Source of the DNA: Hymenopellis radicata
Taxonomy: Eukaryota; Basidiomycota; Agaricomycetes; Agaricales; Physalacriaceae
Reading direction: 5' to 3'
Length of the DNA: 12,318 nt
NCBI GenBank assembly: GCA_015501595.1
Contig: JADNRX010001236.1
Location: 1-12,318, forward strand
A program made the position numbers and the translations under genes. Below the pieces are notes generated by a model. The model did no database searches. It had not been told where the DNA came from and worked only from the letters and a program-made list of their open reading frames with translations. Shown here one piece after another: positions 1 to 7,608 of the stretch. How positions within the stretch are numbered: the stretch's first letter is position 1; each line of letters begins with the position of its first letter.

Positions 1-1094
1 CGGTGAGTGCTGGTACCATTCTATTGCCCCCAGCTCTTCTTATATGCGCCAACATGAACGCGGGCAAGGTACGGGACCTGAGACTGTCTCCCGGCATGTG
101 GGCGAAAACAATAAGGACGCGCTTTGACGTGAGTCTAATTTGAAAAATAGACGCGAACTTGGACATTGTTAACAATAAGGATTCCAGAACGTGTTGGTGA
201 ACGTGACGAATCGGCGTCATCAGCCTTCCGCTCGGCGCAGAACAAGGGCGTTCGCTTTGAGACCCTGCCCTCGCGTTAGCTTTCGAACAAAACACTCATG
301 ACCTCAACGTACGCCCCAGCGCAGTGATTTCTCCTCTCCGCATATCGTTCCAAACGGCTCTGCGATCCTCTTTCAGCCACCGATTCTATTCTTGGCAGTG
401 GAAGTCTCCACTCCGAAGACCTCTTATTGTCTTTCTGCACACCAGTTCCCATCATTCCTCCGATTCCTCCGACATCGCATTTCAATTTCCAACCATGATA
501 TCAGATCAGTAACTGTCGCGTATCACTGTCAGGAACATCATCATCACAACTGCCAACTCTAACGTTTCCTTTCGTAGCGCAGCTTCAATTGAGGCCGATA
601 CTCATAAAATGTGAAAAGGCGACCAGCCAGGGGGTAAGTACCATCGTCGATGTACTCCACCGGTGGGCTTCCACCATTCTTCACGTTATCGAGCTGATCT
701 TATTGTCTTCAAAGATCGACGAAGTCTCGGGGGCAATGCGACTCCATTCATAGCCCGACATGGCCGTGCTCTTACCGATAGAGTTTGCGGTTAAACTAAC
801 CCCTGTGCCCTGACAGAACGTTGAAGAAGACATGCATTCCTCGGTACCGTTGATGTCAGGCTTATTGTTCTCAACTGTTCGTGTGCAATTGGACTATCTT
901 TATAGTCGACCTGGCATGTTCTAGAGGAGTGCCACCACCGTTGGTATTGAGAATGATGTTCCTTTCGAGGAAAGGAAGCGAATATGATGCCCGACGAACG
1001 AACAGAAGGCTGTCTCGCAGATGGAAGGTAATCTAGGATATATTATCATATTGCACGTCTCGCATATCCTACTTCCAACACACCCACGTAGAAA
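1..1094. other. Left flank without an assignable gene
   Basis: I see no gene here that I can name. A reading frame is open from base 2 to a TGA at 125-127 on the plus strand and could be the end of an exon entering from the left, but it has no recognisable motif. A plus-strand splice-like pair (donor at 509, CTAAC branch near 560, TAG acceptor ending at 577) does not join open frames. On the minus strand, frames between about 780 and 1010 stay open for 40-70 codons without a recognisable domain. The last part, below the P450 stop at 1095, should hold the P450 3' untranslated region. No canonical AATAAA on the minus strand was found close to that stop. Confidence 0.5.
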
Positions 1095-3155
1095 CTAATC
1101 CAACAATTTAGCCATAACCTCCTTCCCAAACCTCGGCGTGATCCTGCAGTTAAACGGCGCCAAGCGACTTTCCCCAACGCGTCAGTAAAAGCCGACCAAG
1201 CACAGAGGAACACAAGAACACGCTTACTTCATAGGTTCTCCGATGGGCTTGAACTCCGGGAGCACCGCTTTCCCATGAATGAGAATAGGATCGATTTGGA
1301 GCGTGGCGACACACGTGGCGAGCGTCGTGAAGATGGTGGCTTCAGCAAGCATGCGGCCTGGGCAGACCCTACTCAGAGCATATCAGTAATAGTATCGCCA
1401 AGCAGAAGCCTGTTCACCGTCTACCAAAGCCCCACACGAACACGGGGTCTTGTTCAGGTGTCGCGCCCAAGAAACGAGCGGGATAAAACGTCTCTGGATC
1501 CTTATAGAGCTCTGGGTCGCGGCCCATTTTCCTATCAGCGTATTTATCAGATTCAAGGTCAGGTCCGAGAGAGAGAGGAAGCATACCAGATGTTGAACAT
1601 GATGATGCTTCCTTTTGGGATCAAGTACCCATCGACGACGTCGTCTTGAGATGTCGTGTGTGGGATGCCTAGGGTGCATGTCATGATGGCAGCGAAGAAT
1701 TATAAAGTGACGACGTACCCGTTGGGACGGAAGGATGCATCCTCAAAATTTCTTTGATGACTGCGCCGAGGTATGGGAGACTATGTCTGTCCTCGTAAGT
1801 GGGTAAGCGGTCATGGCCAACGACTGCCTCAATTTCTTCTTGAGCCTGTTTCATGTATCTCGGGGTGGGTGGCCATGATGTAGAAGAAGAAGTGCACGAT
1901 TATTGCGATCTAGTGGAATGTCAGGATGGGTCTAGGCTTCGAGTGCGACTTACATTTTGTGATCCAGCTATTTCAATCATGAACATTCAGTGCAATAAGG
2001 GCGTAAAAGGATAGAACGTACCGCCAAGCCAAGACGCGGCGACAGCGACCATAGTCGCTTCGTCTTCAGGGGAGATACCGTTCCTTAGACGATGAGAAAT
2101 GGCCGATGGCTCGTCAGTACCCGCAACCTGCTCACATCATCAATAAACATTGACGGCAGGGCATCGCAGCGACATACCACAGCATCCTTGGTATAAGTAA
2201 ATGGCTTCAAGACCATATCCATTAGAGCAGCCTTCCATGCCTTGGCTTTCCCTTGGAATCCAGCGCCTGGGAGCCATCCCGGGAGGAAGCGAACTAGAGA
2301 GGGGTCAATTCAGATTGAGAATGCGAAAGAGGGGAAATAACTAACGGAAGGGTATAACGTTTACAGCGAATCTAGCAGCGGGGACGACGCCCAGGTTGAA
2401 GCCCCGCATCGCCTCCTCTGAAATTCGGACAAAGTCGTCATCGTAATCCTTCGCGGTGTATCCGTAGATAATCCTCAGCAGTGTCGAGGCGGTATGACTA
2501 TTGATGAGTAATACTTCTAACAGCAGAGGGACAAAAAACACGACATACTGGATGCTATGCTCGACGAGTTTATCCGGCGTCCTCAGAACAAGAGACGCAA
2601 AATTGCGTGCGCGGTCCTCTCCCACAGGCACACAAAATTGCTTCATACCCTTCTGCGTCGCCAGCTCCTCGTGCAACACCTTCCTATGCGTCTGGAACGA
2701 CGGACCGTACTGCTGCAGATGGCTTGACGCGCCCCAGCCCATGAGGTCCACCGCCATGGTCACATGCGGGCGGTCCGAGTACATGATGCTCTTATCTCGA
2801 TTTTCAAGCATCGCCACAGCCTTCTTGTACGTGCTCACGACGATGATGTGTGTCCCGAGTGTCGAGGCGGATACTAGCGGTCCTATTATTTCATGTGATG
2901 AGGGAGAAGAAGAAGTAGATAAGAAGAAGAAGGCGCACCCCACTGATCAGCCCACTTGGAGAAGGTGATCCACTCGAACTCGGTCGCGAGATCGAAGAGG
3001 TTCCCGATTAGCGGTAGGCCGCGCGGACCGGGCGGGAGACGAGGCTTCCCAGTGATGACGCGCCACCCAGCGAACACGCCCAATACGATGAGCGCGCCGT
3101 TGAGGGGCGTCACCTGCAGATCCAAAGATTCAAGTTTGTTGACGAGAAGAGACAT
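1095..3155 (-). CDS. Cytochrome P450 monooxygenase, 11 exons, with a one-base frameshift in exon 7
   Basis: This is a microsomal, heme-thiolate P450 of the fungal OxyD/CYP64-like type that oxidises small hydrophobic substrates with electrons from P450 reductase; the substrate cannot be told. Exons on the minus strand are 3155-2939, 2882-2549, 2497-2346, 2293-2178, 2127-2022, 1967-1954 (14 nt), 1909-1719, 1668-1587, 1531-1418, 1368-1228 and 1167-1095, with introns of 44-60 nt. Visible landmarks are an N-terminal membrane anchor (residues about 16-34), the proline hinge PPGPRGLPLIGN (41-52), a C-helix HRK (138-140), K-helix EILR (366-369), PARF (421-424) and the heme signature WGFGRRVCPG with Cys444. 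The exons total 1540 nt, one more than 513 codons. The surplus base lies at about 1854-1858, after HPEI; read literally, the protein stops at 1829-1831 after 340 residues and lacks the heme site. The I-helix motif reads GAGSQN instead of the usual AG-x-D-T-T. It is either a recent pseudogene or carries a sequencing error. Confidence 0.86.
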
Positions 3156-3197
3156 TTAGCGCGATGAACTGGGGATGCCACGTCCATGGCGGGCCCT

Positions 3198-3205
3198 CTT
3201 TTATA
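3198..3205 (-). promoter_or_regulatory. TATA box of the P450 gene
   Basis: On the minus strand the bases read TATAAAAG, 43-50 nt upstream of the P450 start codon at 3155. This fits a core promoter with a short leader. It supports the chosen start and shows that the promoter has not decayed along with exon 7. Confidence 0.6.
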
Positions 3206-3281
3206 GACGGACGCGGCGTCGCGCACAATGAGTGATGAGCCCAGACTTGACTGTTGTCAGCCCATGCCCTTGAAACGCCAG

Positions 3282-3286
3282 CCAAT
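3282..3286 (-). promoter_or_regulatory. CCAAT box (inverted) upstream of the P450
   Basis: A CCAAT pentamer lies on the plus strand, so it is inverted relative to the gene, about 77 bp upstream of the TATA box. This is a usual distance for a CCAAT-binding (Hap-complex) site, which works in either orientation. A five-base motif occurs often by chance, so the assignment is tentative. Confidence 0.3.
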
Positions 3287-3966
3287 GAGGTGAGGGGTGT
3301 TTGTGGCCGTGAGCGAATGGGAGTGCGGCGGTTTGTCGGGGGCGGAGCATTCCGGGTGTGGACGGGTAAGGAGTAACGCGGCCGCTCGCTGGGACTACAC
3401 CAAGATGAGATCCGTTCTTGTGAGGGGTGAATGTGACCTAGGGTTCTAGACCTACGGTTTTGTGATGGTGGATTTGAACGTATTTGTCCAGGTGGATAAG
3501 CGTGCCTCCCCACAACTGGTTCTGCAAGGTGTATTGGCACTCCATATTTCTCTCATAGAAGGGAATGAGACTAATCAAGGCAAGCTAGAGTGTGGCGCCT
3601 GTTCGCTGCAGCTTCAAACAGTAGTACTTACACGAGACTGCGCTTATCAAGTGAAGTTCGTACGATCCACATCGCGCGGGAACCCGGAGTTTGGAGCGGA
3701 CTAGATACACCGCCAAAATCAGTGTCACAAAAGGGTACAGCCCACGAACGTTTTGCGGGGGGGGCTAAGACGTAAACGAAAAGATGGCTCTGATAGCTGC
3801 TGGATGAAGAGAGGAAGGAAAGTCGGAGTTTATATGCGGACTTTGTAATTCTTGTCTTTTCTTCCTTCCTCCAACCCTCTCGTATTTTTTTCTCTCAATG
3901 CAAGCATTTATCTGAACGTCGCCAGTCAAACCAAACCTCGAATAAATTAACGACGAATAATTAATT
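3287..3966. other. Spacer between the P450 gene and the P450 relic
   Basis: No gene is supported here. The stretch should hold the distal P450 promoter. Short open frames on both strands (for example 80 codons on plus from 3462) have no recognisable motif or splice support. Around 3840-3960 the sequence turns AT- and pyrimidine-rich. No transposon ends were recognised. Confidence 0.5.
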
Positions 3967-4375
3967 CTCACCGTATTTCGAATCCCCTACACGAACCTGT
4001 TCTGGTGTTGAGCAGAGGAAGCGAGACAGATTAAACGTCTCCGGCTCCTGAAGAGCTCGGGGTCGCCGCCCGTTTCGCTATAAATGAATCAGCTGGAAGT
4101 TTCAAGGTTGTGACATCCGATAAGCATGTAACGAACCAGACGTTGAAGATTATATGGGAACCTGGGGCGTATCAATAGGTGCACATCAACGAGATATGGG
4201 CGACAACTTACTGTTTACATTTTGGGAGCGTACCCACTCGATTGGAGTCGATTGAACCGTGAGTCCAGGGGACCCATAACGAGCAAACGCACTGCCCGGA
4301 CAAGAAGCGACCATAATCGCTCTGCATGCTGGGGAGATGCCACTTCTGAGACCATGAGCAATCGGCGAAGGGTTT
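3967..4375 (-). pseudogene. Decayed relic of a second cytochrome P450 copy
   Basis: Four blocks match the intact neighbour in the same order and orientation. Bases about 4371-4304 read PSPIAHGLRSGISP, matching PSAISHRLRNGISP of exon 5. Bases about 4228-4210 retain CAAAATGTAA from the 14-nt I-helix exon and its donor. Bases about 4165-4130 read GSHIIFNVW after an in-frame TGA, matching GSIIMFNIW of exon 8. Bases about 4075-3967 match exon 9 (GDPELF then PETF, then SRFL), with a one-base loss between the two halves and a stop replacing the heme-region Trp. Exon 7 (K-helix EILR) is missing, and nothing after the exon 9 donor matches the exon with the heme cysteine. Exons 1-4 are also absent. It cannot encode an enzyme and is best read as the remains of an old tandem duplication. 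Confidence 0.8.
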
Positions 4376-4433
4376 CTTCATGCTGACCCAGTTGTCCGTC
4401 TAAGCGAGAGCTATGTAGAAGAGCACGTACCTC

Positions 4434-4461
4434 CATATGAGTCTACACATATGAGTCTACA
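4434..4461. repeat. Perfect 14-bp tandem duplication
   Basis: The unit catatgagtctaca occurs twice head to tail (4434-4447 and 4448-4461) with no mismatch. Read on the minus strand it lies inside an open stretch ending KYAVDSY and adds a TAG. With one unit removed the frame continues for two more codons into a GTACGT donor-like site. Perfect identity suggests a recent slippage event. Confidence 0.85.
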
Positions 4462-5136
4462 GCATACTTCAGAAAGTATCGAATCCGGCGGTCATTGTAC
4501 ATGCCCCGTTAGACAAGAGCTTGCTCGGAAGCCGTGTAGAATGCCTCCGCGTCCGGCGGGGCAAGAGGGCGAAGTAGAGGATCCACCCATGGTTTATATA
4601 TTAAGGCTGAATGCTTGAGAAGGCTCTGTACCTTGACACAGGTCCCCATAGACCACTGCCCTGTTCCGGATGACCGTTTCACCAATACACTTCCTGATAT
4701 AGTCGGCTACAATGAGTGGCGATGAGGAATCTGGCACAACAACTTCTCCGTCTTGCGAAAACACTGACGGAAGGTTGAACGCTTGATAGAAAGAAGATCG
4801 AAGTCGTACTTACGGCTTAATGCGGACGGAAGGAGGTCTAGAAGATTCATGAGGTGTTCGTGTCTTCTCGAAACAAGAAAGAAAATCGGTGGCGACACGT
4901 ACGGTTTGCAATGAGTAGTCAGGAAATGCGGATGCGCAGTCGTCTCCGACGCCCGCGTAGTACGACGGGTTCACGACATGATAGTATAGTTAGTCTTTGC
5001 CTCGAACAGTATCTGCAGGCTTCGTGTAGTGGAAGATGCGAAAATTCAGGCACCCAACAAACCTTTGAGGCGAGCTGTGACAATGCACAATACACGCCTT
5101 TCACCGGCTTGCCGCTGGTCATTATCTACAGTGCAT
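4434..5136 (-). pseudogene. Degraded spliced coding region of unknown family
   Basis: I do not recognise this gene. Several minus-strand stretches look coding and are bounded by good splice signals. One runs from about 4990 to 4903 and includes VVNPSYYAGVGDD. It is followed by a 65-nt intron (4902-4838, GTACGT...CTAG), a 24-nt exon (4837-4814), a 62-nt intron (4813-4752, GTAAGT...CAAG) and an exon from 4751 that includes SPLIVADYIRKC and IRNRAVVYGD. In another frame comes WVDPLLRPLAPPDAEAFYT, a stop, then GMYNDRRIRYFLKYAVDSY near 4500-4450. The 24-nt exon and the next exon agree in phase, but the exon before is off by one and the last block is in a third frame, so no continuous protein results. 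The 5' end is uncertain; 5136 is an ATG in a possible first exon. It abuts the P450 relic in the same orientation, so the two may have moved or decayed together. A biosynthetic enzyme is conceivable but nothing visible proves it. Confidence 0.35.
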
Positions 5137-5260
5137 CGAGTTATCGTCGTAGCGGTGGCAGGCAAGAGTTCATTCTTTTAACTTACAAGGAGAGGAAAAT
5201 TCGCATGAGGGTTCGAAATAAAGTTGATCGGCTTACGTCACGCACATGCTTCCGAACCAC

Positions 5261-5294
5261 CACGTTTAGATCGTGTTCTTGAGAACACGTTTAG
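5261..5294. repeat. Palindrome flanked by direct repeats in a divergent spacer
   Basis: Bases 5272-5279 (cgtgttct) and 5282-5289 (agaacacg) form a perfect 8-bp inverted repeat with a 2-base centre. A direct repeat, cacgtttag, occurs at 5261-5269 and again at 5286-5294, overlapping the right arm. The element lies between the minus-strand unknown relic and the plus-strand F-box-like gene, about 170 bp upstream of the latter's start. It could bind a dimeric transcription factor or be chance. Confidence 0.5.
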
Positions 5295-5404
5295 GCACTG
5301 AAGCAGTGCTAGCGCATGCGGCATCGTACCAGGCACCACAGCCTTGGGGCTGTCCACTATTGTTTGTGATTGACGCGTCATCAAGAACGCCAACCCCCCA
5401 CGAC

Positions 5405-5412
5405 ATAAATAG
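5405..5412 (+). promoter_or_regulatory. TATA-like box of the F-box/LRR-like gene
   Basis: ATAAATAG lies 55-62 nt upstream of the ATG at 5467 and is followed by a pyrimidine-rich leader. This resembles a fungal core promoter and supports 5467 as the original start. Confidence 0.4.
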
Positions 5413-5466
5413 CACTCGTCCTCTTCTCTCGCCCCCATTCATCAAAGGATATCTTTCCTAATCGAC

Positions 5467-7069
5467 ATGTCTACTTCGAATCTTCTGGTGCGCTCCTCCG
5501 CTATTGCCCCTCTACGTCCATTTCACTAACTAGTCGCCACAGTACGTCGAACTAGGAGGCTTCCCATGGGTGGTCAAGGATTTGATTCTTGATCATCTTT
5601 ATGACGAGGAACGACCATGGGACTCAAACTTCTACTTGTGTGCACTCTTCTTCCTTTGGCCAGAGATGTCCAAGGCCATAGTACGCAGGTACTACAAACA
5701 TGTCCTCATTGGCTGTGGAGCTCTTTCGAATGCAACCGTCCCACTTCTGTTGCACCTGATAGAATGGGACTACGCTGCTGCAAGATCTAGCTCATCGACC
5801 TTCCTCGATATCAATCAATATCCACGGTCCCTCACCATCAACGACAGTCTGGACGGGTGTTATCGATTTCGGAACTGGGCATACAGCAACTGATATACCA
5901 TTTCACAAACGTTACCCATCTCAGTCTCGGAAGGTTTCACTTCGATGTCATGCCAGATGCTTCCGAGTTCTGGAGTCTCTTGGAGGCGAGCACCCTCCAC
6001 CTCGAATCGTTCACATTGAATGAGTGCGTGTTCAGCACTTCGCAATTTCTTTGGCTATTGAGGACATTGCTGCGGCCTCTTCTTCCTGGAGTATCCCTTC
6101 GGCAGCTTGAGGTCACCAAATGTTGTTTTGTGAATTCTGTGAGGAGTTCGGATCCATCGATATATTTGAGTACAGGCTTCGTGACTGGCATGCGCGACAC
6201 ATCCCAGAAGTGGAAAGTTGAAACACTTATCGTTTCCCCGCTGTGCGCGGAGTCGGCTCTGTTTAGTCTCTGTTCTATGAATGCTAAAGTCTCCGCCCTC
6301 ACGATCAAGGACATTTCCCTCATCAAGCCACAAGAACTCGGATGCTTGAATGCAGTTCTTCGCGTGTCGAAACCTGCGACTTTACATCTACAGGTCGATA
6401 CCCGGATATATGGCGCGTTTCTTGATAATGCACCGTTCTAAAGTTATTAACTTGAATTGTAGGGCACCACTTTAGGCTTCCTCGCATTCACCTTAATCGA
6501 GCTGTTCGCGTTGTATGTCTAGACTTTCCACTCTTCGCGGCTGCTTCGGATGTCAAGCTGTTGGAATGGAACTGTAATATCCTCAAACTGTATCTGCGTG
6601 AGGACTTCCTTTGCGGATTACAACTTAATCTCTGCGTGTGTCTCGACACAGAGGCGGAACTTCAGTGTCCACGGTTCCCAGATGCTATGATACCCAGCCA
6701 TCTCTGGGCACAATTGGATAGAATTGTTAGCGAAAGCAGCCTCCGATGGTTGGTCGTCAATGTCATGTGGTATAACAATGAGCATGGCGGGTGTAGCACC
6801 TACACGACACCTCATTCGTCCTGTCATGTTGATTCAGTGATCCCGATCTTGACGAGGATGACTGTGCTCGAGGGGCTTCCACGCGTTGAGAAAAGGTTCT
6901 TCACGCAGACTGAGTCCTCGAATTCAGGCTCGGTGGGGGGTTTCAGGTGCACTTACCGTGACAGGGTGTTGGAGGTGTTTACTCGCTAGAGGGGATTGTG
7001 CCCGAGGGTTGTTATCTTCTCGTCGTGTCGTTGTCCTTGCACTCATTCCATTTCAAGTACTTCGGATAG
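5467..7069 (+). pseudogene. F-box/LRR-like protein gene, multiply frameshifted
   Basis: The ATG at 5467 begins a 7-codon exon (5467-5487). A 55-nt intron (5488-5542) follows, with CTAAC branch and CACAG acceptor, and the second exon opens with a degenerate F-box-like segment (GFPWVVKDLILDHLYDEE, then a CALFFLWPEM stretch). The leucine-rich part continues in other frames: frame 1 from about 5850 to a TAA at 6439-6441 (for example LIYHFTNVTHLSLGRFHF), briefly frame 2 near 6440-6465 (KVINLNCRAP), then frame 3 to a TAG at 6987-6989, and finally frame 2 again from about 6977 to TAG 7067-7069 (YSLEGIVPEGCYLL). The frame changes imply at least four small indels near 5850, 6435, 6465 and 6975. None is explained by an intron that keeps frame. 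F-box proteins recruit targets to SCF ubiquitin ligases, and Agaricomycetes have large families of them. As it stands only about 110 residues could be made. Confidence 0.72.
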
Positions 7070-7101
7070 TGAATTTTGTCAGCGTAGTTAGGTCGTTCAG
7101 A

Positions 7102-7107
7102 AATAAA
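7102..7107 (+). terminator. Poly(A) signal of the F-box/LRR-like gene
   Basis: A canonical AATAAA lies 33 nt after the last stop at 7067-7069. Its position supports 7069 as the original end of the gene despite the internal frame changes. Confidence 0.5.
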
Positions 7108-7608
7108 ACATGGCGAACGCCGTGACATGTTTTCTCCACGCCGTCGGGACCCACTTGAAACTCCGCTGCCGACGGTTTCGGCACTTCGGCCGTTGCGTGC
7201 ACTTGCATCTTACACCATGACCATGAAGGCGACATGTCGTAGCGAGCCACGCGCCAAATTGACAAGCAATACCTGCATATCTATTGAATGCACGAAACTT
7301 TCTGGAATCGCCATCGATTTTCTGCTGGCCTCTTGGCGACTTGTTTCGATTGAAAGCGCTCGCTCTGCAATGCTGGACAGCTCGCTAACTGAGCTTGGGT
7401 TTCCAAGTCGTCCGCTTGTATATCCGCATGTCGACGGTGACGCCCAAGTAGGGCCGATCCCGACAGGTCCCTTAATCTCGCTTACATCTTTTTAAAGGGT
7501 GCGCCATCGCAACCGGGAGAGGTTTTATTCCTTGCTCTTGAACGCTGGTGTGTCGGAAAAATTCCTTCTCGTGTTTTCTCCGTCTGACTAGAATCCTAGA
7601 GCGCCGCC
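7108..7608. other. Spacer and promoter region of the downstream F-box gene
   Basis: I see no gene here. A 122-codon open frame on the plus strand (7127-7495) lacks any recognisable domain and sits where a promoter should be. A 7-bp inverted repeat (ccgtcgg at 7141-7147, ccgacgg at 7169-7175) is too short to interpret. An AT-rich tttttaaa near 7489-7496, about 115 nt before the ATG, could serve as a TATA element. Confidence 0.4.

Noticed and set aside
509..577. Possible plus-strand intron after a short ATG exon at 495
   Set aside because: The signals are good (CTAAC, TAG), but the next stretch stops at once in the matching phase and no protein family was recognised.
1275..1649. 124-codon open frame on the plus strand
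   Set aside because: It lies antisense to P450 exons 8-10, whose minus-strand reading has family motifs and exact splice phases.
2501..2968. 155-codon plus-strand frame
   Set aside because: It is a shadow of P450 exons 1-2 on the other strand and crosses their intron without any domain.
3130..3540. 136-codon minus-strand frame
   Set aside because: It covers the P450 promoter, including the TATA and CCAAT boxes. It is low-complexity in P, R and S, with no motif.
4215..4436. 73-codon minus-strand frame
   Set aside because: The P450-like reading in this stretch is in a different frame, so this frame is an accident of the decayed sequence.
4854..5282. 142-codon plus-strand frame
   Set aside because: It is rich in R and S, has no domain, and is antisense to the better supported spliced minus-strand pieces.
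6394..6462. A 69-nt intron that could explain the stop at 6439-6441
   Set aside because: The GTCGAT donor is weak and joining 6393 to 6463 leads to a stop; the downstream coding frame is a different one, so small indels fit better.
7141..7175. 7-bp inverted repeat ccgtcgg/ccgacgg
   Set aside because: It is too short, with a 21-base loop, to distinguish from chance.
7127..7495. 122-codon plus-strand frame between the two F-box-type genes
   Set aside because: There is no domain, splice support or leader-like context. It occupies the expected promoter of the 7609 gene.
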